Assembly (NCBI RefSeq): GCF_000835495.1
Contig: NW_015622545.1
Coordinates: forward strand, 2,682,777-2,746,776
DNA length: 64,000 nucleotides
Direction of reading: 5' to 3'
DNA from: Cladophialophora immunda
Lineage: Eukaryota > Ascomycota > Eurotiomycetes > Chaetothyriales > Herpotrichiellaceae
The notes below the pieces were generated by a model that saw only the letters and a list, made by a program, of their open reading frames with translations, had not been told where the DNA came from and did no database searches. Each line of letters begins with the position of its first letter. Within the stretch, counting starts at the first letter, position 1. The translations under genes and the position numbers were made by a program. Shown here in pieces: positions 24,020 to 37,882 of the stretch.

Positions 24020-25872
24020 CTAGAAGACGGAGCCCTTCCTCTCAACATCCGCAACGATCTCCTTGTTGAGAACACCGCCCTCGTTGCCCATCGTCTCAGC
24101 GAAAGTCTTGGTAGGCTTCCACTTGGCCGAGGTGCGAGGGGTTGTCTCTTCCATCATCTTGTCAACTTGTTCCAATGTCAAACCCTTGGTCTCGGGCACG
24201 AGGAGGTACGAGTAGACGAAAGCGCAGGTGCACAGACCGCCCCAAATGAAGAAGACGGAGGATCGCAGGTTGCCCTTGTCCGGGTTGACCATGTAGGGGG
24301 TAATGACGGCAATGATCTGAGGAGAAGTCAGTTTACGGTCGCAAACAACCACGCATGGCGGCGCGGAAGGCTACTTACAGTGTTCCAGAGCCAGTTAGAG
24401 GCGGTCGAAAGACCCACACCGCGGGAACGGATCGGGAGAGGGAAGATCTCTCCGATCAAAATCCAAGCGCCAGGACCCCAAGTCGAGGCAAAGAAGAAGA
24501 TGAAGATGGCAATAAAGGCAATCTGGGCATTGACGGCCGAGATGTTGTTGGCAATGCTGTCGCCGTTGGCGTTGGTGTGGGTGTGATTGAAGCCGACCGT
24601 CACACCGATGATGGCCACGAGGAATTGGCAAACAAGCATGCCGAGAGCGCCATAGACGAGCAGAGGGCGGCGGCCGAATTTCTCCACGGTGTAGAAAGAG
24701 ATCGGGGTGGAGCAGACGTTGACCAGCGTGAAGATCAGGGAAATCAAGAAGGTGTTGGAAATGGCTCCGGTGGATTGGAGGAAAGGCGTCGAGTAGTAGA
24801 AGATGAAGTTGACACCAGTCCTGTAGTGATCAGGAACGTTAGCTAACTGCAATACCGAGGGGAGAACAGCTCAAAATTCGCTCGCCGGGGAACACTCACC
24901 ATTGCTGCATCATCTGCAACGAAGTACCGAGAATGGTACGACGGAGATTGGACTTTTGGTTGCGGAGACCGCCCTTGAAGCAGTTGTGCCAGCTAGAGAA
25001 CCAGCCGGTGGATGGAATCATCTCCCGCTCGTATTCGTCGTTGGCGATGATCTCGGCAATCTCGACTTGGATATACTCGGAATCGGTGGGCTGACCACGG
25101 AGGCGAGAGAGTGATTGCATAGCCTTCTCGATACGGCCTCTCTTGACAAAGTATCGAGGAGAGTCAGGAAGGAACATCAGACCACCGCCGAGAATCAGAC
25201 CCCAGGCAAATTGGATACCAATGGGGATTCGGTAGGAACCAGTGTCTCCTCGGTGCTCGGTGGCATAATCAACACAGGAGGCCAAAAGCAGACCAATTGT
25301 GATGCAGAATTGATATCCAGCCACGAGGGCACCGCGAACCTTTCTGGGGCACTGCAGACACGCGACGGTTAGCTGGGGAGAGACATATAGAGCGTGCTGT
25401 CACCACTTACGATTTCGCTCATGTACAAGATCACAGTGGCGCTCTCGAAACCGACACCGAAACCGGCAATCAGACGACCCGCGACAATGACACCGAGACC
25501 GTGGCCAGGGCCTGTGATCATTTGAATAACGACACCAATAATATAGATGAGGCAGCCCAGGATGACAGTCCATTTTCGGCCAATGATATCAGCGACATCA
25601 CCGGCGATGATGGCGCCAAAGAAGGTACCGCACGAGAGGATGGAGACGATCAGAGACTGGTGGGGGGACGAGAGAGCCGTGGCATCAGGGCCTTCGACGA
25701 TATGGATGAACTCCTTGACGCCATTGACGCCGTTGATGTATCCGGAGTCATAACCAAAAAAGATACCGCCAAAGGACGCGAAGGCACAGATGAGGTAGGC
25801 TTTCCAGGTCACTGGAGCCTCGACGCGATTGACGTCGTTGGTGGTAGAGAGGGCACGAATCTCGCCCGGCAT
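24020..25872 (-). CDS. MFS sugar (hexose) transporter
   Basis: Plasma-membrane sugar:proton symporter of the major facilitator superfamily. Exons 25411-25872, 24900-25351, 24379-24820 and 24020-24316 give 550 aa; introns are 59, 79 and 62 nt. Family marks seen: GYDSGYINGV in the first membrane helix, DVADIIGRKW after helix 2, LPDSPRY before the central loop, GEIFPLPIRSRG after the loop half, and PETKGLTLEQVD after the last helix. About twelve hydrophobic segments are visible. The central cytoplasmic loop and the C-tail (rich in K/E) are of usual length. It resembles fungal high-affinity glucose transporters; a quinate or other sugar permease is possible. Start ATG (MPGEIRAL) is the first in frame. 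Confidence 0.92.
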
Positions 25873-28800
25873 GTTGGACTCTTTGGAGGGGGCTGAAACA
25901 AGAGAAAGAGCAAAGAAGTGCTTGACAAGAAGTCAAGAAGGAGACAAGAGGGACAAGCTTCTCAGACGAGGAGGCAGCGTCTCTTTAAAGAAAGCTTTGG
26001 GCAGAGGCAAAAAACCCAGGGAAGTCACAAATGCAATGGAACTCTGGAGCTTTCACTAACTTTGTGGCTTGTTACTGGTCACACGCCCAGGAGGGGGATC
26101 AGGGTGTGGAGAGGGGCCATCTGCTGCAGGTGATTGATATGAGGAATTCCTAATCTGAATGGAGGGCCATGACCCATGGGGAGGGCGGTCGAGACTGGCA
26201 GAGGAGAGGGCGTGTTGTTCACACGGTGGCAGCCCCTCCATCGACATGGAGATTTTCTGGGAAAGAATCTCCAGATGGAATTTGAGTGGCCGGGCAATCG
26301 AGGCAACCCACAGTGACCATGACAAGGGGAAATGTGGGTTAGTAGCGTGCCAGCGTGCCATCGCCAGAATTTTAGTTGCCCCCGTGATATAGGTGTTTTG
26401 GTGAAGAGGCCGCATTCCATTGGAAGGACCGGGTCACCCTGCAAAACGCGGAGTTACGGAGTTGGTCCAGTTTTGTTTGCCCGCCTCGCCGTCAGCCCCG
26501 CGCACAAGCCAACGAGGCTCTCCAAGCCGAGCGCTTTACTGTTGATCCACGGGCTTGCCGCTGGCCTCCACCGCATCCCAGTTGCAACCTGTGGGTGATG
26601 TTCGGCGACCTGCCCCAAACAGGACTAAAGGCCTCCAGGGTGGCTGAACGACAGCCTTCTTTGAGACACCATCAGACGTCAGTGGCACCGGCTTTATTGG
26701 TCCCCGGGTGCTCGCCAGAAACTTTCAATATTGGCATCTTGACGTCCTTGTTTCCCTGCTCTGACTGGGCCGTGGTGATCCTTGTGAGTCCGTCTCTTTC
26801 TTGCTCAGTGGTTGGCTCCCAATTGAAGGAAACGGAATCCCAAGCCCAGCTCTTTTGACAGGGAACCCCCTCAATCCCCGTGGGGCAACATTGCTGCAAC
26901 CAGCAATGGCTGATCGTTTAGCGCGCTGTAACGTTGGCCAGGGGAGGTCAAGGTCCGGGGAACGAAAAAAGCTTAGGCTGCTCGCAAAAAAAATCTCGTG
27001 AACTAACCTCGACCAAGGGCGGTGGTTCCGAGATTAGATTTGCGGCACTCGCTAAGCGGGGACAGGTGTGATCGTTGTTCTCATGGGTTTCGAGCGTAGA
27101 GCAAGTATTATTACATTGGGCATGACGATGAAGAGATTTTTGCAAGGCTGCTCTTGTAAAATTGACGTTGGGAACCGTGCGATCGTGCCCCGGAAGAGGG
27201 GAGGAATTGCAGCCAAAGACTAAAGCCAGTCGATGAGAAGAAGCCAATGCAGCCATCGGTCGATGCGAGGATGATAGACGATGATGGGTGATGGAAGTGA
27301 TGTGAGTGATGACGACAATGTGAGAGGAACGAAGGAGGGGGCAAGAGCTAGAGCTGCTGCGTCAAAACACAGAGAGCCAGTGACGGGCAACGCACAGGAC
27401 AATTTCCTCGGGTATTGGATGCTGGTGGTGGTAGCTTTGAGCCGGAACCTCATCCAGCTTGTGTGGTGCGGCTTGTAATAGCCACTACCAAATTGGTGAC
27501 CATTGACCTTTGGCAGCAGTTGATCGCGAGCACAGTGGCGATCTCCAATCCTGCCTCGTTAGGCGTGTACAGGCAGAACCAGCTGTGACAAGCACGGACG
27601 TAGTACAAAGGCGCCCTTGGACATGCGCGTATAACCACCCATTATGGTATATGGGGGCCCGGAGCACTGGGGGCACCGGGGGCCCCTCCCTTACCTGCCT
27701 GAGTACCAGGTACAGGCACCAGCACATACCTAGGTTCGGATCTATTAGGTGCGCCATACACAGTTAGGCACTGACGTGCAGGCGCCCTCGGTGCCTCCCA
27801 CCTTGCTGAGGTTGTTTCAGCGCGGTGAAATTATTCGGCTCACACTGCAAAAACCTTTTCCACCATCCCGTCATCATTACCTCGTATCCTCAAACTCCGT
27901 CTGGTGTGGCATTCTCGATGGCCAGATGCCACAAAAATGAGACAATGCAATTTTTCTCTGGTGGTTCAGCTCCACTTCAATCGGTGGTATGATTGATTAC
28001 CTCCCTCCTGAATCCTTCTAGAATCATGCTCCTCTGGCATCTCATTGTCCTGTATCGAGTAGATGCCCATCTTGACTCCACTCCTACCACGCAACACAGG
28101 TTAGCACGGCCCGCCTCTGGATCTCACTAACGCACCCTGTATAGCGAAGATTTTCCGATGCTACCTCGCCATGACCGTTGTCGCCTCTTCCTGCTACTCC
28201 AGCACATGGACTCCGCGTGGTCATGCCCACACCTCGGCGCCCAACAGAATGTCCATATCGTAGCAGTGGTGGACTGTAACCCTCTCGCCTGCCAAACTGC
28301 CAACTGAGGTGCCTCCCATTTGCTCCTCAAGCAGAGCCTTGCCCCCATGGGGTTGCTGGCTCGCTGACGCCGCACTGTGTGTGGCAGCAGGATCGTGTTT
28401 GGGGATCTCAACGCTTCCACGCGCAGGATCTCGACCCGACGTGGATGTTCGCATCATCCAAACGCGTCGTGCTAGCCTGGATCCAAACGAGGTGTTGCAT
28501 GATCGGGCTTCGCTGCTTACAAACTCCCAATGAAGATGACAGGCCGTGCAGGGACCGGAGCCTTGTGATGCCGAAGTTGATGCGAATGTGGCGTCAGTCT
28601 TTGCAGCGAAGTTCCGGACATGAGAGTCAAATTCCTGATAAGGAGCACCTTGGACACAGTTTGGCCTGCGCTTGTCCACCTTCGCGGCGGACTGGTCATG
28701 TACGCAAGGCAATTATGCTCCCCACAGAAGGGGGCGGACGCCGGGTGCATGAAAAAGCCAACATCTCATTTGCGACGATTGCGACTATTCCAGTACGAGC

Positions 28801-29469
28801 CTAAAATATGCTTCCACCCTGGCAACGGAGTGATGCTCCAGATAGGCAAGGCTGTCACGTCTAGATCCATGCAACGTGTGTCTAGACGCCGACCCGCCCG
28901 AGAACAGTCAAATGAGGCCATGTTGCTAAACGGAAAGCATCGCTCCCCTGTCAGGGAGTCTCAGAACGCCGTAGAGACTCTTCCCTACTTTAGATGAGTA
29001 GTTCAAATCAATTGGAGAGAGCATGATGCTTCGAGGCTCCTGGCCTGTGGCGGTGCGACAGCGCTGTAGGGAAGTTGTTGACTGCTTTGGGATTTCTGTA
29101 CCTAGGTACCCTTCATAAACGTTTCCGGTTGTCTATGAAGATCACTAGGCGGTTTTTCTAAACCCAAAAGGCCTCCAAAGTAAACATCCTCGAGAAATGG
29201 ACTCTCTGTCCTTCGTGTGAGTAGTCGGCATTTCCAGCACGGAGGATCACCTTCGAGGCATATCTCCATTGAGTGACTGCGGTAGGTGCCAAATACTCTG
29301 CTGTAGAGCGCATGGCGCCTCATATGCTCACCCGAATCACTTTACGCGCTCCGCGCGCGACGCGTCTCCTTGAAACGCGATTCCCCTTCCTCTAAATCCA
29401 TGGCCCGCCCATCGATTCTCCTCTGCGCAGAACCTCCCTCAACTCTCGCTCACAGATAGGTCGTGCACA
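25873..29469. promoter_or_regulatory. 3.6 kb divergent region between sugar transporter and MCM3
   Basis: Holds the promoters of two divergent genes, but is far longer than the other divergent gaps here. Open frames of up to about 160 codons (28.2-28.8 kb, both strands) show no recognisable motif and overlap each other, so I do not call genes. GC-rich patches such as 27650-27695 alternate with AT-rich ones. A missed multi-exon gene or a non-coding RNA cannot be excluded. Confidence 0.45.
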
Positions 29470-32237
<2,768 letters not shown>

Positions 32238-32987
32238 AGAAAGAATGATTGGATTTTTGTACCGCAAGGGATGGTCACATGTGCGAATGCCAGGCGCTGA
32301 GTGATATAGTATTGATGTCCGATTACAATGATTAGTGAAATGATTTTCTCCCACATGATTTCTTACATCCCTAGGAAAGAAAGGAAAAGGTAGAGATGAT
32401 TGACGCCAGAGATAATCTGATCGATGAGCAAGAGGGCAACGGTGATCTCAATGGGTTCACATCGCCCTGATCGCCGAAGGCGGTCAATATGCTCTCATAG
32501 AGATAGTAGGTGGAGATGAAGGCTGTATAACGAGGGCAGTCAACTGAGGCAGTAACGAGAACAACAACCGACCACCACGGTGGCCAAAAGCAGATCGTTG
32601 AATAGTGGCCCAAAGAGGCATCGATGAGGCAGGTGGCCGACCTATACCAGATTGACACGGTAGAGACGGAGAATGCAATCTCCAAGTAACAGGCCACGAG
32701 ATGCGATCATTGGGAGTCTGGATGATAAACGAGGGCGTTGTCTGTTGATTTGGCTGTGGAATGCGTTGTACATACCCTACCCCAGTACTTGCTGGTTGGT
32801 AGGCATGTTCCTTCTATGTACTCGATACATACCAGAGCCCGATCAGGCGCTCATGACAGCAAAAACAATGATCCGGTGCGCGCTAGTATGTTTCCGGCCA
32901 TGTCCCTCGACCTTCATTCAACCTCCACACACGACACTCCCAAAACCCCCTTCACCTGTCGTTCGTTGCACGCTCAAATGACCTCTC
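32238..32987. other. Intergenic region between convergent MCM3 and an unknown gene
   Basis: 750 bp between two stop codons. No protein-like frame and no repeat seen. Confidence 0.5.
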
Positions 32988-34055
32988 TCATTCCTCAATG
33001 GTGTTTGCTTCCGCCCCTTCTAGCTCTGCCTCTAGCTCCTTGACCCAGATTTGGGACTGTCTAGCAAACATATTCCACGCCTGCCAGCTCACTCGGTCGT
33101 TATAGTCCGCCGTGGTTTCCCCCTCTTCCTGCGCGTTCTGGCTTCGCCAGAGAAGTCGCAGCATCTGAATGGGGTTCCTCGTGGACATGGGCGCCCCGGT
33201 ATCGGTAGCGAAGGCTTGACTGAGCTGTGTCGCCCAGTCTTGCCGACGCTGCCTCCACCGTAACTGCCGCTCCTGTCTTGAGCCGGCCAGGTTACCGAGG
33301 ATCCCCTGCTGCAACTCTCGGCTTCTGCCTTGCGCTATTCTAACAATTTCCTGCAACTGGGGTGTTGTCAGGTCTGCTTCTGTCAGAACCTGTTGGGTGT
33401 CCTCCACCGATGTTGAAGTCGGCGACCCAGGCCCACCCCCTCCCACTGGAGCGCCCTCCTCCCCTTCTTCCTCCCCTTCTTCCTCCCCTTCCTCTTCCCC
33501 CCTCCTCTGCCGCCTTTGCACCACCCGGTGCACACCGGTCTCCTCATATAACATCTTGTCAATTTCGCGCCCCATTGCCGCCTGTATATAGTTCCAGGGC
33601 CGTGCAATGCTCCGGGTGTTCCTCATGTCTGGAGGCATGAGGCGCCAGATGCGGTCGGCGCCCCACCCTTCAGACAAGAACACCCGGAGCATTGTGCCCC
33701 AGGCATGTCGGGGGTAAAGTTGGGCTACTTGATATAGAGTCAGCCCTGCCGGAAGCGGAGTGTCTTGATGAGGGTAATGTCCTCCTCGATGGCGGTCACT
33801 TCGGCCGCGTTCAATGATAAGAGGCACTCTGGTAACAGGGTCACGTCCGGTTCCCCTCATGACCAACATGTTCCTTCCGGAGCCCAACCCCAAGCCTAAC
33901 CTGATTGGAACAGTTGGAAAGACATGGTTATGTGGAACCCACTGATGCTGATCGGAACGAGGGACTGCTGGTCGGCTTCGTGGCATGCGAGACGGGGTTG
34001 TGATGGCCTGCTGTCCTGTCTGTGCAGGGTTATTGGCTAGCGGTAGTTGGTTCAT
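32988..34055 (-). CDS. Uncharacterised protein with EEEG repeat and YPxH/W domain
   Basis: Product not recognised; 355 aa from the first ATG (34055). The open frame extends upstream to 34157, but only with a non-ATG codon. Layout: a basic, proline-containing N-terminus (1-100); a segment at about 104-170 (YPRHAWG, then WGADRIW, then NYIQAAM) that resembles a segment of the next minus-strand gene; a basic run (RRQRR) followed by an EEEGEEEGEEEGEEG acidic repeat at about 187-201; a Gln/Arg-rich helical part with RQERQLRWRQRR; and a Trp-rich acidic C-terminus. No signal peptide or membrane segment. The mixed charge and short motifs suggest a nuclear or scaffolding role, but that is only inference. 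Possible upstream exon not excluded. Confidence 0.6.
   Translation of the reverse strand: MNQLPLANNPAQTGQQAITTPSRMPRSRPAVPRSDQHQWVPHNHVFPTVPIRLGLGLGSGRNMLVMRGTGRDPVTRVPLIIERGRSDRHRGGHYPHQDTPLPAGLTLYQVAQLYPRHAWGTMLRVFLSEGWGADRIWRLMPPDMRNTRSIARPWNYIQAAMGREIDKMLYEETGVHRVVQRRQRRGEEEGEEEGEEEGEEGAPVGGGGPGSPTSTSVEDTQQVLTEADLTTPQLQEIVRIAQGRSRELQQGILGNLAGSRQERQLRWRQRRQDWATQLSQAFATDTGAPMSTRNPIQMLRLLWRSQNAQEEGETTADYNDRVSWQAWNMFARQSQIWVKELEAELEGAEANTIEE
33458..33503 (-). repeat. 12-nt tandem repeat coding EEEG
   Basis: Three to four copies of a 12-bp unit (CCCCTTCTTCCT on the plus strand) encode the Glu-Gly repeat of the 355-aa protein. In-frame copy-number change would alter only the length of the acidic stretch. 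Confidence 0.85.
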
Positions 34056-34084
34056 TGTGTCGGTTGAAGATTGGACAGGCTTCT

Positions 34085-34290
34085 CTGGACGGTTTGCTGC
34101 ACAGGGGCTCTTCCTTGACAGTCGTCGAACAGGGTTTCTTGAGGCTTTGTCGTGCAAACTCTTGACGGCTTGCTGTGCAGGCTTTTCTTTGACGGCGTGT
34201 CAAACAAGCTTTGTTGTGGTGCAGAGGATCTTTCTTTGAGGCTAGTCGTGCAAGCTGGCTCTTGAGGGTTTGTGGTGCGGGCTTTTTCTA
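34085..34290 (-). repeat. Degenerate tandem repeat, unit about 27 nt or a multiple
   Basis: Read on the minus strand, about six blocks start with GCAC/GCAG, continue with a C/A-rich core such as GACAAAGCCTCAAGA, and are spaced about 23-55 nt apart. Units differ by substitutions and by indels that shift the reading frame, so the region may once have coded or may be a leader repeat. Confidence 0.5.
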
Positions 34291-35422
34291 GACGATCTAC
34301 TGTGCGGAAAGAGTTCGGTGCGGAAATGGATCTCTTCTCGACTCGATCTTGGACAAAGATGACGGAACGATCTCTCGGTTTAGTAAGTACAGGCTTTGAG
34401 AGGATAGAGGACAGGTGGCCTTGGTGGTGGTGTTGAGTGATGAAGATGAAGATTGAAAGGTTTGGTCCAGGATTAAGACACGTTTTATATTGTCTTGTTT
34501 TTGATTTTTGCTGTCCGGCTGACCAGAAGCGTGAATACAGTGTCACTCTTGAACACGCTAAGCGGGATTGAGAACGGTTTGTTCCGATGGGTGAGGCAGA
34601 ATGATCATTGATTTCACTGTCTAAGGGCTTGACAGTACTTGGTTCGATGGGCAGGATTATACGACAGTCCAGAGAGAAGCTCTCGAGTCGCAAAGTCGGC
34701 TTAAATGGTGTGGACATACAAACAGGCCTCCCTCACACACAATGACACCAAGCATACCAACCAAACAAGAAGAGGCTGCAAGTCCCGAGTCATGCGGCTT
34801 ATATACAAGTTCCACGAGGTATGCTCGTCTTTGAGATGCCCAAGCAATTAATCAGCTGCCCTGAACCTCAAGATCACAACGAAACAATCAGAGCAGAGAT
34901 CGGCTGTATCCGCCCTCGACCGATATTGCCTGCTCTATCCGCAGGACAAATACAGCAAACAACCTGATCAGACACCTTTCTCATGGCCAGCATTTGAAGT
35001 TGCAATCGCCACACCGAATGAAGTGTCTGGGAAACAAAGAGTTTGACCTTCATGACACACTATGGACACTGGACAATCGGAGAATGACAAGGCTCTGTTT
35101 GTCAGGGGGTGATACTCCAAACTTGGCATTTAGTCTGTGCCATGGTACGATGGGGCGAAGCCGATGTAAGTTCCCTTGAACGTTGAGATCTACAGCTTGA
35201 TTTTATGAACAGATACTGATTTACTGTCCCGACAGAAACAAAGCTTTCGGGAAGGGAATGTTCTATTTGTCAAGTCAACCAACAAGCAATAAATATGGAT
35301 GTGCATATACTTCAAAACAGTTTCGATATCGTCCTGCACATCGGCTGCCCACTTCAAGACTTCTTGCATTAACGAATATGAATATCATAATCCACAACTA
35401 TGGCCCTTGATTATTGACCATA

Positions 35423-35868
35423 CTACTTGCGGGAGTCGATACAAGCGAAGATATTAGTCCACGGCCACAACCTGGAGGATCCCAGAAGCTGCTTGGTATC
35501 CACCTGGCTTGTCTGTGCTTTACGTACGTCCAAGTTCTGCCTTTTGACTTGGAAACTGACCAGTCTGAGTTTCTTTTCCAATAACCTAATCTGTTTCGCC
35601 TTATTCCCCACCGAGGTCTGTGGAGAATTTGCACCCACACGCCCACACTGTAGCGCAGTTCAAAGAATATCGCGCCCCATCCACATACGAAAACAAGGCT
35701 GGGCAAGGCCCAGAGAGAACCAATTCGAAAGAGACGAGCATCCACAATAGGTTCGCTTAAAGTATTTGGTATTTGATGGAAGTTGTCAAGGACAAGAGGA
35801 GGACAAACGTCGCTCAAGACACTGTTAGGCCCGATCAGGCTGGACATCCAGACAAGCATGCATTGCAC
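35423..35868 (-). CDS. Possible small two-exon gene, product unknown
   Basis: Weak candidate. A minus-strand frame from an ATG near 35868 encodes a short hydrophobic stretch ending ALPSLVF. It could splice through a 71-nt GTATGT...CCACAG intron (about 35613-35683) in phase to a helical, basic segment (GNKAKQIRLLEKKLRLV) ending at 35423. The joint is in frame, but the intron lacks a clear branch site and I recognise no family. It may be chance. Confidence 0.15.
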
Positions 35869-36106
35869 CGCTTCCGCCTATGTCTCCAAGTTTTCGTATC
35901 TTACAAGCCAACAATCTGTCCTGCTATCCAGATTTCACCCACGTTATCACCCTGATATTCAAATCGACACTTAAAGAATGGATACAACCCGGCATTCACG
36001 ACATTACACAGCCACTTTCCAAGACAACCCACTCCGCAACACAACGCCCTTCAGCCGATCTCATACATTTGGGCAGACTTCGCTCACTGTGGTCGCAGAC
36101 AAGGAA

Positions 36107-37882
36107 TCATGGAAACTCATCCTGGATTTCCGACGCGTTTGCGATGGCTTCCCTCAACCAGTCCTCATCGTTGTCGACGAGCTCCGGCAACTCCCATGAT
36201 GTCGCTGGCTCGTTTTCATTCGCGTTGGGAACAACGTCATCCTGAGCAAACGCCTCCGACAATATCTGCGCCCACTCGGATTCGGTTTCGTCAACCTCGA
36301 CTGAATAGTCGGCGGCCGTCGAATCAATCCCGGGATTCAAATCACCTGCGAGAGGATTCCATGGCAGACTGTCCATGTCAAACTCCTCGAGCAGCTCGTC
36401 CATTGGTGGGTTGAGCGTGAGAAAGACGTCTTCTCCATCAATATCTGGGAGCGGATACTGATCGAGGTCCCAATCCGGCCACACAAAGCCTGTTGCAGTA
36501 TCCTGATGGGGCTCCTCGAGGCCAACGTCCAAGTCCACGGTTACTCCCGGGTCGGTAGGTCCGAATTCGGTGATGGCATTCGCAAATCTCACTCGCTTGG
36601 TGGGTGGCGCTGGGATTGCGGGACTCGATCTCCGTCGTTTCAAGTTGCTTCGAGACGGTGCGACTGGGACAGCGGCTTGTGGTGTGCTCTCATCGTCCAT
36701 GTAGCTCTGCAGGAAGAAACTGACTTCTTCCCCCTGTGGGTTTCTAGAGCCAAGGTCTGGTTCCACGGCCTCAGGGAACTCTCCGTCAACGTCTGCGGTC
36801 CACGACAGTACTTGATCCACCAGGCCGCCCGTCGGTCCTCCAGCCGGCAAGGCTGTCAAAAAGTCGTTCAATCGAGCTAACCTGGCTTCCTGGCCGGTGA
36901 GAACATAAGAAACTGCCGCTTGTCGGGCCGAAAGCAGTTGCTGGGATGGGTCGTCGGACGGAAAGGAATCCAGCATGTTCTTGGCAGCCGCTACAACCAG
37001 CTCGAACATTGCACTCTCGAATGCCGGACAACTCTGAATATGCTGGAAGCTGAAGAACGTCTCGGTGGCAGTGTTGCATGGCCAGTTTGTCATTTGCAGG
37101 ATGAGTCTGTTGCGGCTAGCATCGTGGCTTGCGCGGTACTTGGCGTCGGCGGCAATGATCTGTTCGGCGCGCGCACGTTGATAGCCCCAGTGAGTCGCCA
37201 TGGTTTGCTTGTACTCGTGGAATTCCTCGGGCGAGCCCCAAAGTTGGTACTCCTTGCCGTTGTGCACGAAGGTTCTCGTCAAGGGTGATGGTTGAGGGGA
37301 TCTGCGCTCTTTCCCTTGACGGTGAGGGTATCTTCGAACCACCGGAGCCATGGGATTGTGGAACTTGCCCTGCAGTTTGGAGGCGCCGTACTTCTCCGTG
37401 CCGTCCACCATGCACGACCGCATCTTGGGAGCGGTGCACAATGCCGTGACTTCATCTGCGGACAGCGCGGACAGCCGGGAGTCGAGTCTCTTCATCAAGA
37501 AGTTGGCTCGGTTCGCGAAGGACTTGCAGGTCGTGATGCCGAAGGACTTGAACTCGTTGATGGCCTTGCCGGACAGGCAAGAGTACATGTCGGTGGCGGA
37601 CCAGTGCCATTGGATGAAGGCATCCAGGTACGAACCTCGAAGGTGATTGGGGTATCTGATGCAGATTTCCTCGAGCGACGCCTCGGGCGGGATCGGTTCG
37701 TCGAAGGAGGGGAACGACGGCAACTCGCAATACACTCGGGGCTCTGCGTCGGTGCGCTTCTCGTGGACTCCGGGTCTCGACCGCGACGCTCCTGCTTCTG
37801 AGATCAGATATGTATTTATATAGGGGACGGCAAAGTAGGGGGACTCACCAAGCCTCATCGAGACGGCCGATCGCTTTTCCAT
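36107..37882 (-). CDS. Uncharacterised protein with YPxH/W domain, NLS and acidic tail
   Basis: Product not recognised. Exons 37849-37882 and 36107-37791 give 572 aa if the 57-nt intron is removed and the first ATG of the likely transcript is used; the open frame runs further upstream, but only from a non-ATG codon through a C-rich leader. Layout: N-terminal 48 residues with basic and acidic runs; a segment at about 49-120 (RYPNHLRGSYLDAF, then WSATDMY, then NRANFLMKRLD) that resembles the neighbouring 355-aa gene; a middle part with repeated Trp and Arg; a bipartite basic cluster (KRRR, then KRVRF) near 435-455 that looks like a nuclear localisation signal; and a very acidic C-terminal 120 residues with few basic residues. 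NLS plus acidic tail would fit a nuclear regulator, as inference only. Confidence 0.7.
   Translation of the reverse strand: MEKRSAVSMRLGESPYFAVPYINTYLISEAGASRSRPGVHEKRTDAEPRVYCELPSFPSFDEPIPPEASLEEICIRYPNHLRGSYLDAFIQWHWSATDMYSCLSGKAINEFKSFGITTCKSFANRANFLMKRLDSRLSALSADEVTALCTAPKMRSCMVDGTEKYGASKLQGKFHNPMAPVVRRYPHRQGKERRSPQPSPLTRTFVHNGKEYQLWGSPEEFHEYKQTMATHWGYQRARAEQIIAADAKYRASHDASRNRLILQMTNWPCNTATETFFSFQHIQSCPAFESAMFELVVAAAKNMLDSFPSDDPSQQLLSARQAAVSYVLTGQEARLARLNDFLTALPAGGPTGGLVDQVLSWTADVDGEFPEAVEPDLGSRNPQGEEVSFFLQSYMDDESTPQAAVPVAPSRSNLKRRRSSPAIPAPPTKRVRFANAITEFGPTDPGVTVDLDVGLEEPHQDTATGFVWPDWDLDQYPLPDIDGEDVFLTLNPPMDELLEEFDMDSLPWNPLAGDLNPGIDSTAADYSVEVDETESEWAQILSEAFAQDDVVPNANENEPATSWELPELVDNDEDWLREAIANASEIQDEFP
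37792..37848 (-). other. In-frame 57-nt intron of the 572-aa gene
   Basis: Minus strand begins GTGAGT and ends AAGCAG, with CTGAT as possible branch site; a nearer CAG would give 51 nt. Both lengths are multiples of three and neither contains a stop, so retention would add 19 residues after codon 11. The insert (SPYFAVPYINTYLIS) is unlike the charged flanks, which supports splicing. Confidence 0.7.

Larger units (their letters stand above)
34056..36106. other. 2 kb region between two unknown minus-strand genes
   Basis: Contains a degenerate short repeat (34085-34290) and an ATG-started minus-strand frame of 221 codons at 34052-34717 that overlaps the 5' part of the 355-aa gene in another frame; I find no splice donor that would join the two. 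A second minus-strand candidate lies at 35423-35868 (see its own entry). Otherwise nothing is recognised. Confidence 0.4.

Noticed and set aside
28221..28804. Overlapping frames of 141 and 163 codons on opposite strands
   Set aside because: No motif, no plausible composition, no splice continuation; they overlap each other.
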